Assembly: GCF_000332135.1 (NCBI RefSeq)
Contig: NZ_KB235896.1
Location: 2,677,403 to 2,741,402, forward strand
Origin: Anabaena sp. PCC 7108
Lineage (GTDB): Bacteria > Cyanobacteriota > Cyanobacteriia > Cyanobacteriales > Nostocaceae
Direction of reading: 5' to 3'
DNA length: 64,000 nt
Positions 26,969 to 36,894 of the stretch are shown here, in pieces. Positions within the stretch are counted from its first letter, which is position 1, and every line of letters begins with the position of its first letter. The translations under genes and the position numbers were made by a program. Below the pieces are notes generated by a model, which did not search any database, was not told where the DNA came from, and saw only the letters and a program-made list of their open reading frames with translations.

Positions 26969-28318
26969 TTACTTATTCGTGAGACTTGTGACAGTTCTCA
27001 ACAAACTTTCTCGTAAAGAAGCAACAGGAATAAAGTTAATAATTTCCATTGCGAAAGCATTAACTAATAACTTGCGAGCATTATTTTCATCAATACCGCG
27101 ACTTTGCAGGTAGAATATTTGATCATCTTCCAATTGACTGACAGTAGCACCGTGAGCGCATTTAACGTTATCAGCGGTGATTTCTAATTGAGGTTTGGTG
27201 TCAATTCTCGACTTAGATGATAATAGCAAATTCCGGTTTAATTGAGATGCGTCAGTTAACTGCGCCAGTTTAGGAACAAAAACCTTACCATTAAACACAC
27301 CATGAGCGCGATCGCCTATAATGCACTTATGTAACTGTTTACTCACACCATGAGGATGATTTAAAGATAGCGCACTGTGAGTATCAGCCAATTGATTATC
27401 AGCAATAACTGTTAAACCATTCAGCGTCGTTTCTGTTTGTTCACCAGTTTGCAAAATCTCCAAATTGTGACGTGATATTTTTCCACCAATCGTCACCGCA
27501 TTACAATTATAACGACTATATCGCGCCTGAGTAACAGCAGTTTTCCCCACATGAAAAGCCGCTTCACCTTCCCGCACAATTCTATTGTGATTCACCTGAG
27601 CATTTTCATTTACCCAGATTTCCGTAACACTATTGGTGAAGTAAACCTCTTCCTCTGTGTTCTCTGTGTCTCTGTGGTTCGTATATTCTTCAATCAAACC
27701 CACCTGAGAATTACCTTCAGCTACAACTAAAACGCGAGGTTGGGAAATAGTCGCAGACTCACCAGACACAGAAACAAATAATAGATGAATTGGGTTTTCA
27801 ACCACCACATTTTTACTAACCCATATCACAGCAACATCATTTAAAGCCGCAGTATTCAGAGCAGTAAAAACTTCCTTCTCACCTATGGCTACGCCACGCA
27901 AGCTATCAGCTTGCGCTAAATATTCCCGAACAACCTCACCAGGTAAAACATCCAAATTACCAACAATTAACCCAGAAGGTAAATTTTCAGTCTTAGATAA
28001 ATTAGGTGCATAAACACCATTTACAAAAACTAACCGCTGCGAAACTTCAGGTAAAATATCAGATTCTAAAGACGTTTCCTGAAACATCCCCAACTTAAAA
28101 TCTACCTGTTTCAACGGTGATAAATCAGTAAAACGCCATTCTTCCTCACGGGTATTGGGGATAACAGAATGACGCACCCAATTAACAGCACCATCTCGCA
28201 AATCTTGTAACCAACCATCTGATTTTGTGGTAGTTACCCGACTTAATAAACCACTCAAAAAAGCATCTCTATCTAATAGAGAATCAGGAATAGAAGTAAG
28301 AGAAACTGGAATAGACAT
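26969..28318 (-). CDS. sufD: Fe-S cluster assembly protein SufD, with two repeat insertions
   Basis: 449 residues from the ATG at 28318, whose A is shared with the sufC stop (TAATG), so translation is coupled. A longer frame reaches 28354 but overlaps sufC. SufD pairs with SufB and SufC as the Fe-S scaffold. Family sequence is clear (VIWVSKNVVVENPIHLLFVS, RSKIDTKPQLEI-like segment, CAHGATVSQLEDDQIFYLQS). Two foreign in-frame stretches are visible: NHRDTENTEE (about 27646-27681), the translation of a common intergenic repeat, and AQADSLRGVAIGE (about 27884-27917), the translation of a palindromic cyanobacterial repeat. Both keep the frame. Confidence 0.92.
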   Translation of the reverse strand: MSIPVSLTSIPDSLLDRDAFLSGLLSRVTTTKSDGWLQDLRDGAVNWVRHSVIPNTREEEWRFTDLSPLKQVDFKLGMFQETSLESDILPEVSQRLVFVNGVYAPNLSKTENLPSGLIVGNLDVLPGEVVREYLAQADSLRGVAIGEKEVFTALNTAALNDVAVIWVSKNVVVENPIHLLFVSVSGESATISQPRVLVVAEGNSQVGLIEEYTNHRDTENTEEEVYFTNSVTEIWVNENAQVNHNRIVREGEAAFHVGKTAVTQARYSRYNCNAVTIGGKISRHNLEILQTGEQTETTLNGLTVIADNQLADTHSALSLNHPHGVSKQLHKCIIGDRAHGVFNGKVFVPKLAQLTDASQLNRNLLLSSKSRIDTKPQLEITADNVKCAHGATVSQLEDDQIFYLQSRGIDENNARKLLVNAFAMEIINFIPVASLRESLLRTVTSLTNK

Positions 28319-29103
28319 TACACACCCACTCCCAAAGCTTCTTCTAGAACCCAATCATAACCGCGAGATTCTAACTCAAGCGCCAACTCCTTACCACCAC
28401 TTCTGATAATTTGTCCCTGCGCCATAACGTGAACAAAATCAGGGACAATATAATCGAGAAGACGCTGATAGTGAGTAATCATAATTGTGGCATTTTCGGA
28501 ATTAGTTAACTGATTAACCCCATTAGCAACAATTTTCAGAGCATCAATATCCAAACCAGAATCAGTTTCATCTAAAATCGCCAACTTTGGTTCTAGAATC
28601 GCCATTTGCAGAATTTCATTCCGCTTCTTTTCCCCACCAGAAAAACCCTCATTCACACTGCGGTTAAGAAAAGAAGAATTCATCTTCACAATATCCAACT
28701 TTTCCTCAACCAAATCATCAAAATCGAAAGCGTCAACCTCTTCCAAACCTCTAGCTTTCTGACGAGAATTATAAGCAACTCGTAAAAAATCCAAATTACT
28801 CACACCGGGAATTTCCAGAGGATATTGGAAAGCTAAAAACACACCATTTCTAGCCCTGTCTGCTGCTTCCATTTCCAAAAGATTTTGTCCTTGGAAAACC
28901 ACCTCACCACCAGTAACAGTATAAGCTGGGTGTCCCGCCAAAACCTTAGAAAACGTACTCTTCCCAGAACCATTAGGTCCCATAATCGCGTGAACCTCCC
29001 CAGCGCGAACTTCCAAATTCAACCCCTTCAAAATTGGAGTTCCATCAACATCAGCAGTCAAATCCTTAACCGACAAAATCAAATCACTATTCTCAAAAAT
29101 CAT
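28318..29103 (-). CDS. sufC: SufC ATPase of the Fe-S scaffold
   Basis: 261 residues of ABC-type ATPase: Walker [10 protein letters not shown], signature [14 protein letters not shown], Walker [13 protein letters not shown] and the H-loop ITHYQR. In the SufBCD complex it powers scaffold rearrangement for cluster assembly. It lies 90 bases downstream of sufB and overlaps sufD by one base. Confidence 0.96.
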   Translation of the reverse strand: MIFENSDLILSVKDLTADVDGTPILKGLNLEVRAGEVHAIMGPNGSGKSTFSKVLAGHPAYTVTGGEVVFQGQNLLEMEAADRARNGVFLAFQYPLEIPGVSNLDFLRVAYNSRQKARGLEEVDAFDFDDLVEEKLDIVKMNSSFLNRSVNEGFSGGEKKRNEILQMAILEPKLAILDETDSGLDIDALKIVANGVNQLTNSENATIMITHYQRLLDYIVPDFVHVMAQGQIIRSGGKELALELESRGYDWVLEEALGVGV

Positions 29104-29193
29104 CTTCTCTTCCTCTCTTCTCTCTTCTTACTCTTTCTTCGCGCTCTTCGCCCCTTCGCGGTTCATTCAAAAAAGAACCTCAACGAAAACAGA

Positions 29194-30633
29194 TCAACCA
29201 ACACTACCTTCCAACTTCAGACTCAACAACTTATCAGCCTCAACAGCAAACTCCATAGGAAGCTGATTAAAAACATCCTTACAGAAACCGCTAATCATCA
29301 TCGAAATAGCATCTTCCGAAGAAATACCGCGTTGAGCAAAAAAGAACAATTGATCTTCGCCAATTTTAGAAGTAGAAGCTTCATGCTCAACCTTACCCGT
29401 ATTATTCTGAACTTGAATATAAGGAAAAGTATTAGCTTGAGCATTATCCCCAATCAACATCGAATCACATTGAGAATAATTTCTTGCACCCTTAGCAGTA
29501 GGATTAATCTTCACCAAACCCCGGTAACTATTGCTAGATTTACCAGCAGAAATTCCTTTAGAAATAATTGTACTGCGAGTATTTTTACCAACGTGAATCA
29601 TCTTACTTCCAGTATCAGCTTGCTGCATATTATTTGTTAATGCAACCGAGTAAAATTCACCGACGGAATTATCACCAATCAAAACGCAACTAGGATACTT
29701 CCAAGTAATAGCAGAACCTGTTTCTACTTGAGTCCAAGAAATCTTAGAATTGACACCTTGACACAAACCACGTTTGGTTACAAAGTTGTAAATTCCACCT
29801 TTCCCATTAACATCGCCAGCGTACCAGTTCTGCACAGTAGAATATTTAATTTCTGCGTTATCTAAAGCTACCAATTCGACGACTGCTGCGTGTAATTGGT
29901 TGCTATCGTACATTGGTGCTGTACAACCTTCTAAATAAGAAACATAACTTCCTTCTTCGGCGACAATTAAAGTCCGTTCAAATTGTCCTGTATCACCGGA
30001 GTTAATGCGGAAATATGTAGACAATTCCATGGGACATTTTAATCCTTTGGGAATATAAACGAAAGAACCATCACTAAATACAGCCGCATTTAAAGCTGCA
30101 AAATAATTATCAGCAATGGGAACAACGCTACCCAAATATTTTTTAATTAGTTCTGGGTGTTCTTGCAGCGCTTCCGAAAAAGAACAGAAAATTACGCCAT
30201 CTTTGGCAAGTTTCTCTTTATATGTAGTGGCGACAGAAACACTATCAAAAATCGCATCAACAGCAACATTAGTTAATCGCTTTTGTTCATTTAAAGGAAT
30301 ACCTAATTTGGCGAAGGTTTCCAGTAAAGTAGGATCAACTTCATCTAAACTGTTGAGTTTGGCTTTTTTTTGTTTCGGCGCGGAATAATAAATAATATCC
30401 TGATAATTAATAGGCGGATATTCGACATGAGACCAAGTTGGTTCTGTCATTTTCAGCCATTGGTGGTAAGCGCGGAGGCGATATTCCAACATGAATTCCG
30501 GCTCATTCTTTTTGGCGGAAATCAGGCGGACAACATCTTCGCTTAACCCACGGGGGATAGTATCGGCTTCAATATCGGTAACAAAGCCGTACTTGTAAGG
30601 TTGGTTGACTAAGGTAGTGACGGATGCGCTCAT
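29194..30633 (-). CDS. sufB: Fe-S cluster assembly protein SufB
   Basis: 479 residues of the SufB family, full length. Characteristic segments are [40 protein letters not shown] and [20 protein letters not shown], with several conserved Cys for cluster or sulfur handling. First gene of sufBCDS and divergent from sufR; the shared intergenic region carries two CAAC-N6-GTTG palindromes, so it is very likely repressed by SufR when Fe-S clusters are plentiful. Confidence 0.96.
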   Translation of the reverse strand: MSASVTTLVNQPYKYGFVTDIEADTIPRGLSEDVVRLISAKKNEPEFMLEYRLRAYHQWLKMTEPTWSHVEYPPINYQDIIYYSAPKQKKAKLNSLDEVDPTLLETFAKLGIPLNEQKRLTNVAVDAIFDSVSVATTYKEKLAKDGVIFCSFSEALQEHPELIKKYLGSVVPIADNYFAALNAAVFSDGSFVYIPKGLKCPMELSTYFRINSGDTGQFERTLIVAEEGSYVSYLEGCTAPMYDSNQLHAAVVELVALDNAEIKYSTVQNWYAGDVNGKGGIYNFVTKRGLCQGVNSKISWTQVETGSAITWKYPSCVLIGDNSVGEFYSVALTNNMQQADTGSKMIHVGKNTRSTIISKGISAGKSSNSYRGLVKINPTAKGARNYSQCDSMLIGDNAQANTFPYIQVQNNTGKVEHEASTSKIGEDQLFFFAQRGISSEDAISMMISGFCKDVFNQLPMEFAVEADKLLSLKLEGSVG

Positions 30634-30745
30634 CGGTTCTCTTGTGTTCTCTTTAAAGGACGGGCGACGGGCTGCAAAAAAGCTAATTCCCGTTTTCTGT
30701 TACCGATTCCTAACAGGACTGCTAGAATGGGTTTAACGACTAAAA

Positions 30746-30759
30746 CAACTCGGCTGTTG
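30746..30759. promoter_or_regulatory. Probable SufR operator 1 (CAAC-N6-GTTG)
   Basis: CAACTCGGCTGTTG, a perfect CAAC-N6-GTTG palindrome between sufB and sufR. This is the form established for SufR sites in Synechocystis. Confidence 0.8.
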
Positions 30760-30790
30760 TTTAATCTATTTTCATTGTACGATAGATTAA

Positions 30791-30804
30791 CAACAACAAT
30801 GTTG
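30791..30804. promoter_or_regulatory. Probable SufR operator 2 (CAAC-N6-GTTG)
   Basis: CAACAACAATGTTG, a second perfect palindrome, 45 bases from the first (start to start, about four helical turns). It sits nearer sufR and suits autoregulation. Confidence 0.8.
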
Positions 30805-30871
30805 TTTAAGTCAAATTTTCAGAAAAAAAGTTTTTTATTTTGGGACGTTTGCGAAGCGTCTAGTAAAAAAG

Positions 30872-31570
30872 ATGGCGACTACCCAGCAGACCTCAACGAA
30901 GCAGGATATTTTAGAGTATCTATTGAAACACTCACAAGCAACCGCGGTTGAGTTAGCTAACTCTTTTAATGTCAGTCCCCAAGCGATTCGCCGGCATTTA
31001 AAGGATTTGGAGACGGATGAACTAGTTATATATTCGGTATCAGAACAACCGAGTATGGGCAGACCGCAGCACGTTTATCACTTGAGTCGAGGTGGAAGAT
31101 CACATTTGCAAAAAAGTGCTAACCGCTTAAATGATGGTTATGGTGAGTTTGCGGTTTCTCTCTTGGACACCTTAGCGGAAACTGTGGGACGTGACCAAGT
31201 AAAGTCTATTTTACGGAAACAGTGGGAACGTAAAGCCCAAGAATATCGGGAAAAAGTAGGTACTGGTTCTTTGCAGGAAAGAGTCGCAACTTTGATAGAA
31301 TTGCGAAAGGCTGAAGGTTTTATGGCGGAGTTTCACGCTGTGGAATCAGATGCTAGTGGTGCAGAGAGATTCATTTTTGTAGAACATACCTGCGCCATTT
31401 CTGATGTTGCGGAATCTTTTCCCAGCGTTTGTGGTCATGAATTGGAAATGTTTGCGGCTATTTTACCAGATTGTACTGTGGAACGGACGCATTGGTTGAT
31501 TCATGGTGAACATCGTTGTGGTTATTTGGTTCAAGAAAGTCTTACACAAAATTGCAAAGTCGCAAAGTAA
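30872..31570 (+). CDS. sufR: SufR, Fe-S-sensing transcriptional repressor
   Basis: 232 residues. An N-terminal winged helix-turn-helix (about 10-75; ELANSFNVSPQAIRRHLKDL) is followed by an effector domain with cysteines at the end: EHTCAISD, PSVCGHE, PDCTVER and HRCGYLV, in a pattern fit for a [4Fe-4S] cluster. It represses the divergent sufBCDS operon and itself when the cluster is bound. The start at ATG 30872 fits the family N-terminus. Confidence 0.93.
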   Translation: MATTQQTSTKQDILEYLLKHSQATAVELANSFNVSPQAIRRHLKDLETDELVIYSVSEQPSMGRPQHVYHLSRGGRSHLQKSANRLNDGYGEFAVSLLDTLAETVGRDQVKSILRKQWERKAQEYREKVGTGSLQERVATLIELRKAEGFMAEFHAVESDASGAERFIFVEHTCAISDVAESFPSVCGHELEMFAAILPDCTVERTHWLIHGEHRCGYLVQESLTQNCKVAK

Positions 31571-31575
31571 TTTTT

Positions 31576-31836
31576 ATGGATATCGCCCCTAATCAATCAT
31601 CAACTCAATTTTTATCTTCAGAAGAATCAGCCCAAGTTGACGCGGCTTTGTTATCTTCTCCTGAAAAGTTTTTAACGAGACTGACTATTTCTTCTTTGAG
31701 AATTTTACAACATATTGCTAAAGAATATGATGTTTCTATTGAGGAATTAACGACCAAGCAAATAATTGTTTGGTTTGAAATAGATGCTAAAATTAGAAGA
31801 GAGAAAGGAGTTGAAGAAGCATTTTTGAAGTGGTAG
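31576..31836 (+). CDS. Small hypothetical protein, 86 aa
   Basis: The longest frame starts inside sufR; the likely start is the ATG at 31576 (MDIAPNQSSTQ), 5 bases after the sufR stop, giving 86 residues. It is a mainly helical, soluble protein (SSLRILQHIAKEYDVSIEEL) with no known domain. The tight spacing suggests co-transcription with sufR. Confidence 0.55.
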   Translation: MDIAPNQSSTQFLSSEESAQVDAALLSSPEKFLTRLTISSLRILQHIAKEYDVSIEELTTKQIIVWFEIDAKIRREKGVEEAFLKW

Positions 31837-31886
31837 AAGTAATCAGTAATCTATGATTAAAAGGCAGTTTTTTTAGTCAATGCTAT

Positions 31887-32051
31887 TTGAATTATTTTGA
31901 ATTATTAGGACTATCTCTGATTAGTTGTGGTTTTGCTCGTAATAGCAGTCAATTAAAACAGGATGCGAAAACCATGGAATTAACAAGTATTGCTTTTACA
32001 AATAATGTAAGGTGGTGTTGTGGCGAAAGCAGAATTAATTGGACGATATAA
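31887..32051 (+). pseudogene. N-terminal remnant of a PEBP (YbhB-like) lipoprotein
   Basis: The frame reads a lipoprotein-like signal (FELLGLSLISCGFA with a possible lipobox Cys), then MELTSIAFTNN, which resembles the start of YbhB/YbcL proteins, then diverges and stops after 55 codons. A normal member has about 150 more residues. Likely the 5' remnant of a deleted gene. Confidence 0.4.
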
Positions 32052-32068
32052 ACTTTAACATGAAATAA

Positions 32069-32092
32069 TAAAAAGCACCCTTTCCAGGTGCT
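32069..32092 (-). terminator. Rho-independent terminator of the 211-aa membrane protein gene
   Basis: On the minus strand AGCACC-TGGAAAG-GGTGCT is followed at once by TTTTTATTAT. It lies 40 bases after the stop codon at 32134. Confidence 0.8.
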
Positions 32093-32133
32093 AAACACAT
32101 TAATTAAGAATTGCTAGTTTTTTAGATGATTTG

Positions 32134-32769
32134 TTAATGATTGTAATTATTAGTCCGAGGTGTACGAGCGCCCGAAACTGCACCTATCACCGCCATAGCT
32201 AAACCTAATAAAGAACCAAATACATACCACCATAAAGTTCTAGAAGTTACAGCAGCAAGTTCACGAGCTTGTTCAGGAGTTAACTGAGACAGGTTTTGCG
32301 GTACGGGAGAAGCTGACTGTTGTACTTGATTTATAAATTCCCCAGCGTTAGAAACAACAACACCAAAAGTACCCATGACTCCAATTGCTGATAGCCATGA
32401 ACTAAGAGCTAATGTAGTTGCCCAAAGAATAGCACCGTTGAGGAATGCTGTGTTGCGATTCATGATCCCACAACCACGGGTTGTTACCCAACCACCCAGA
32501 AATAATGAAATTAGCAAAGCAAGAGTTGACCATAGCCCTACATTACTGGCGATACCTGGTGCAATCGATCTAGGTACTAATGAGTTAGCTATCCTACCTG
32601 CCCCAAGAGCGCCAAAAAAAGCACTCAAGATTTGTTGTGCAGCTAAACCAACTAAAACACCGGAGATGATGGGACCCCAGCGAACACGATCATGATATTC
32701 AGTTACTCGACTCGCAATAGCTGTTTCTGTGGGTATCATATCATCATTTAACCGATTTGCGTATGACAT
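32134..32769 (-). CDS. Conserved membrane protein, 211 aa
   Basis: Four hydrophobic segments: about 30-58 (GPIISGVLVGLAAQQIL), 78-97, 112-140, and 180-200 (WWYVFGSLLGLAMAVIG). A soluble loop (about 145-175) is rich in Gln/Pro. The charged N-terminus contains ASRVTEYHDRVRWG. No enzyme motif is visible. Such proteins are often annotated as general-stress or hypothetical in cyanobacteria; I do not assign a function. A good terminator follows. The 32770-33222 spacer holds nothing else I can support. Confidence 0.7.
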   Translation of the reverse strand: MSYANRLNDDMIPTETAIASRVTEYHDRVRWGPIISGVLVGLAAQQILSAFFGALGAGRIANSLVPRSIAPGIASNVGLWSTLALLISLFLGGWVTTRGCGIMNRNTAFLNGAILWATTLALSSWLSAIGVMGTFGVVVSNAGEFINQVQQSASPVPQNLSQLTPEQARELAAVTSRTLWWYVFGSLLGLAMAVIGAVSGARTPRTNNYNH

Positions 32770-33222
32770 AGTGTATTTTCTCCCTTGCTAGTTCAGCAAA
32801 GTTTCTCAGGTATATTTATGCTTTATATAGGAATAATAGATGATATCTGAAAAGCTTTAAGTCTTGCAGGATGGGCAATATCAACTCTACGTATATTTCC
32901 AAAATCAACTATTATTCCTATTGAAATTAAATTACTTTTTATAGGTTTTTATATCTATCACTAGAAAGACTTGATTACTATGTCATTAGTAAGAATAATA
33001 ACTTTTAAGTTAACACATTCATTTTTTTAATTTAATATTTTAATGTAAGGATTCAGAGAATGGTCGTAGGCAATTTGTGCCAAATCTGACTGAACATTAA
33101 GTGCTAAAATGGTAAAATTGCTGCGGTTGCTGATATTCTCCCCCCACAGAGAGAAGTCTATCTCTTTCGAGAAGTCACAGTATAATTTTCTGTACCACTA
33201 AGCTAAAGGAGTCTAAATTTTA

Positions 33223-34815
33223 CTAAACTTTATTTTCTAGGTGGAAGAGTTTACCATCTTTGTAAACAGAATCTAATTGGTATTTTTTCTCTAGTTCAGT
33301 TTTAAATTCTGGTGAGGGACTATATAAAAATAGGTCACTAAAACCATCAGGAATATCAGGTAAAGCAGAATTGGAATTCAATACCAGTTGTATTTGCACT
33401 TTTTCATTTAGCAGATGACTCAGAGACATCAAGTTACCAATATTTAGGGAATAAGTACTGCTAATTAAAAGTGGCTTTGGCGATTGATTGATAATGCGAG
33501 CTATTTGTGAATGAGTATTTCTACCTTTAAGCCACCATCCATCTGCTTGAGAACTAACTGCACAGGATAAAATACCAATGGAAATTAAACCAGCTAATAC
33601 TGATTTCCAAAATTTACGAACTATTTGTTTAGAGGAAATAATTTGAGTTGCCAGCAAATAAGCAACAGGTAATTGAATCCCTAAATAACATGGAATCACA
33701 TATCTAGGACGAACGCTTAACTTACCTCCAATTATCACATCAGGTAATATGAGAGCTAAGGCAGATACACCACTCAACAGAAAAACAAATAACCATACTC
33801 GCGGTAATGTTTGACGATAAATAAATATGAATGAATATATTGCTAAGATAGAAAATAATGGTACTAAAAACCTGCCTAATCGCAAAATGGGTAAGTTCAA
33901 ATCTGGTATAAATTGTTCGTATATCCAAAAATCACCAAATAAATAGCTAATATTCTTAATCCAGGTAGAGACTAAAACTGGTAAGGACTGTTTGATTTGT
34001 GCAGTAGCTGTTGAATTATCAATTGTAGATAAGTTATTAATAATAATTAAAATCCAAGGTATGAAAGATATAAAGCCAATAACAGATGCGACGAAATAAG
34101 ATATAAATTGTTTTGTCAGTTTGAATCTTTCTAGGCACAAAACATAAATACCGTGGCCAATTACTACCAGTCCATAAAATAAAAATGTGTACAATCCTAA
34201 TGCTACTGTTAAGGTATAAAAACCCCAAAGCTTTTTACTACCAATCTTGATAGCTCGCAATAAAACTGCACTACTTAATAATGTGATTAAAGTCAATAAA
34301 CAAAACTGTCTGGCTTCTTGAGCATACAAAACATGAAAGGGTGATACTGTCATGAAAGCGACGCTTATCCACGCAGTTATCGGTGATGCAAATAATTCTA
34401 AACACAACCAATAAATGCAAGGTAGGGCTAACAAACTAATTATGATTGACAGGCTTCTGGCACTGGTAATTGAATTCCCAAAAGTTTGCATCCATAGTCT
34501 TAGCATTCCGTAATAAAGTGGAGGATGTTGAGCATCGTCTATAGCTAAAGATTTAATTGTATCTGTTAACCCAGTTTCAGAATTTGTGCGTTGAAATTTT
34601 TTGATACTTTCAATAGGTAAGACTTTGCTATTAAAAACTTCGTTGATTAATTCTGATTTAGTATATCCAGAAATTCTTAATGATGTGTATGCTTCATCAT
34701 GCCAGTAAACTTTTTTATCGACATTAATGCAGCGAAAAAAAATGCCTAATATTAATAAGATAGTTATTAAAAAAACCAGCCCATGAGGAGGAAAAAGCTT
34801 ATCAATTTTGTTCAT
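33223..34815 (-). CDS. Glycosyltransferase family 39 / ArnT-like membrane protein
   Basis: 530 residues with about 11 transmembrane helices and the GT-C signature near the N-terminus: VYWHDEAYTSLR, with the catalytic-type Asp-Glu in the first extracytoplasmic loop. DDAQHPPLYYGML and SPFHVLYAQEARQFCLL are typical GT39 loops. It would transfer a sugar from a polyprenyl-phosphate donor outside the membrane. It is divergent from the GT2-GtrA gene at 35112, which makes just such lipid-linked donors, so the two may work together. Confidence 0.85.
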   Translation of the reverse strand: MNKIDKLFPPHGLVFLITILLILGIFFRCINVDKKVYWHDEAYTSLRISGYTKSELINEVFNSKVLPIESIKKFQRTNSETGLTDTIKSLAIDDAQHPPLYYGMLRLWMQTFGNSITSARSLSIIISLLALPCIYWLCLELFASPITAWISVAFMTVSPFHVLYAQEARQFCLLTLITLLSSAVLLRAIKIGSKKLWGFYTLTVALGLYTFLFYGLVVIGHGIYVLCLERFKLTKQFISYFVASVIGFISFIPWILIIINNLSTIDNSTATAQIKQSLPVLVSTWIKNISYLFGDFWIYEQFIPDLNLPILRLGRFLVPLFSILAIYSFIFIYRQTLPRVWLFVFLLSGVSALALILPDVIIGGKLSVRPRYVIPCYLGIQLPVAYLLATQIISSKQIVRKFWKSVLAGLISIGILSCAVSSQADGWWLKGRNTHSQIARIINQSPKPLLISSTYSLNIGNLMSLSHLLNEKVQIQLVLNSNSALPDIPDGFSDLFLYSPSPEFKTELEKKYQLDSVYKDGKLFHLENKV

Positions 34816-35111
34816 GTTTTCTAGGATTAAAAGTGGATTTTTAATGTTAACTTTAGTGAAAGTTGTTCCTGTCTATAAATACTTAGCAGTAATTGTTGCA
34901 TAAAAGTCAGTATTTAAATGTAAAGTTACGGTAAATTAAATGAAAATACTTAAACAAAAAACTTTTCCAATACTTAACATCAAAATGGCACAATTGCTAA
35001 GAAAATAGAAAAGAATGTATAAAAAGTAAAAAAGTATGTAGGATATAAAAGTGTTTTCATAAATTTTAGTCAAATTTTACACTTACACTTAGATATCGAA
35101 ATTTCAATTTT

Positions 35112-36353
35112 ATGAATTTCCATTCCTCAAACTCCCTGTTGGCAGTTCCCTCTGGGGCATTAAAGATTCCTGAACATCCCGCTACTGAGGGAAATGGAGA
35201 TAATTCATTACTTTTATCTCTAGTTATTCCCACTTATAAAGAGCGTGACAATATCCAGAATATAGTCAGTATTTTGAGCAGATTACTAGATGAAGCTATA
35301 CCTGATAATTATGAACTGATTGTAGTAGATGATGATAGCCCCGACCTGACTTGGGAAGTAGCACAATCTTTGATGCCAGAGTATCCCCAGCTGCGGGTAA
35401 TGCGGCGTGAAGATGAACGAGGGCTGTCTTCTGCGGTGATTCGTGGGTGGCAAGCAGCTACAGGAAGTGTTTTGGGTGTGATTGATGGAGATTTGCAGCA
35501 TCCACCAGAGGTACTGACACAACTGTTGCAGAAAATGGAAGCTGGGGCAGATTTAGCCTTAGCTAGTCGTCACGTAGATGGTGGTGGTGTTAGTAGTTGG
35601 AGTGTAGTTAGGCGCTTTTTATCTCGTGGGGCGCAAGTGTTGGGATTGATTATTTTGCCAGGGGTACTGGGAAGAGTTTCTGACCCCATGAGTGGTTATT
35701 TTATGGTACGACGAAGTGCGATCGCTAATGCGACACTTAATCCTGTAGGCTATAAAATTCTTCTGGAAGTGATTGGACGAGGAAACGTCAGGGAAATTGC
35801 TGAAGCTGGTTATGTATTCCGTGAACGGACAGAAGGTGAAAGCAAAGTCACATCTAAGCAATATATAGAGTACATCCATCACTTAATCCGCTTACGTGTA
35901 TCCACAGGGCGATTAGGAAAAATTCGCAGAAAAGTGAATTTCCCTGTTCAGCGATTCTTGCGCTTTGGTGCAGTGGGATTAAGTGGGGTATTTGTAGATA
36001 TGGTAATACTCTATTTACTTAGTGACCCAACCACCTTAGCTTGGCCTCTTACACGTAGTAAAATCTTCGCTGGGGAAATTGCTATTTTCAATAATTTCCT
36101 TTGGAATGATGCCTGGACATTTGCCGATGTATCCATGCAGCAGAAAGGTTGGCAGCCCAGATTAAAGAGGTTTGTGAAGTTTAATGTGATTTGCTTGGCT
36201 GGGTTAGTGTTAAATGTACTTGTATTAAATATAGTGTTTAATTTTCTGGTTCCTAATCGCTATATTGCTAACTTTATAGCGATCGCAGTGGCAACTATTT
36301 GGAATTTCTGGGTCAACCTGAAATTAAGCTGGCGGGTAACTGAAGTCAAATAA
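35112..36353 (+). CDS. Polyprenol-phosphate glycosyltransferase (GT2) fused to GtrA
   Basis: 413 residues. A GT2 domain at about 35-265 has LVIPTYKERDNI, the metal-binding VVDDDSPDLT, GVIDGDLQHPPE and DPMSGYFMVRR, the dolichol-phosphate mannosyltransferase (DPM1) pattern. A GtrA-like four-helix membrane domain follows at about 290-408 (FLRFGAVGLSGVFVDMVILY). It would make polyprenyl-P-hexose and present or flip it. Partner: the divergent GT39 enzyme, an acceptor-side glycosyltransferase. Confidence 0.88.
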   Translation: MNFHSSNSLLAVPSGALKIPEHPATEGNGDNSLLLSLVIPTYKERDNIQNIVSILSRLLDEAIPDNYELIVVDDDSPDLTWEVAQSLMPEYPQLRVMRREDERGLSSAVIRGWQAATGSVLGVIDGDLQHPPEVLTQLLQKMEAGADLALASRHVDGGGVSSWSVVRRFLSRGAQVLGLIILPGVLGRVSDPMSGYFMVRRSAIANATLNPVGYKILLEVIGRGNVREIAEAGYVFRERTEGESKVTSKQYIEYIHHLIRLRVSTGRLGKIRRKVNFPVQRFLRFGAVGLSGVFVDMVILYLLSDPTTLAWPLTRSKIFAGEIAIFNNFLWNDAWTFADVSMQQKGWQPRLKRFVKFNVICLAGLVLNVLVLNIVFNFLVPNRYIANFIAIAVATIWNFWVNLKLSWRVTEVK

Positions 36354-36491
36354 GCACTCAATCAATCAGCCTGAATTTTGCTGTATCAGTTATTGATTTT
36401 GAACTCTTGAACTTTTCCTGGCCAATTTTCCTATAATTGTAATGAAGATTGTATGATGGGGAATGGTGTCTTTAATTAGATTAGGGAATTC

Positions 36492-36794
36492 ATGGCAAAG
36501 AAGAGCATGATTGAGCGCGAAAAAAAACGCGCCAGGTTGGTGGAACAGTATGCTGATAAGCGGGAAGCACTGCTAGACGAGTTCAAAAGTGCTGAATCTC
36601 CCCTAGATAAGCTGGAAATCCACCGTAAAATTCAACAACTACCTCGTAACAGTGCGCCAAGCCGCCGCCGTAATCGTTGTTGGGTAACAGGTCGTCCTAG
36701 AGGAGTATACCGGGATTTTGGACTATCTCGGAACGTACTGCGCGAATGGGCGCACGAAGGTCTTTTACCTGGTGTTGTTAAATCTAGCTGGTAG
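36492..36794 (+). CDS. rpsN: 30S ribosomal protein S14
   Basis: 100 residues, the non-zinc (C-minus) form: [15 protein letters not shown] at the N-terminus and the signature [21 protein letters not shown], ending GVVKSSW. It binds 16S rRNA in the head of the small subunit. It stands alone, away from the main ribosomal operons, as is common in cyanobacteria. Confidence 0.97.
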   Translation: MAKKSMIEREKKRARLVEQYADKREALLDEFKSAESPLDKLEIHRKIQQLPRNSAPSRRRNRCWVTGRPRGVYRDFGLSRNVLREWAHEGLLPGVVKSSW

Positions 36795-36840
36795 TCAGTG
36801 GTCAATAGTCATTAGTCCTTAGTCATTTACTATCAATCAA

Positions 36841-36889
36841 TGACCAATGACCAATGACCAATGACCAATGACCAATGACCAATGACCAA
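36841..36889. repeat. Heptanucleotide tandem repeat (TGACCAA x7)
   Basis: Seven exact head-to-tail copies of TGACCAA, with degenerate units on the left (GTCATTAG, GTCATTTA). An STRR locus in the rpsN-36895 gap. Confidence 0.95.
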
Positions 36890-36894
36890 ATCAT

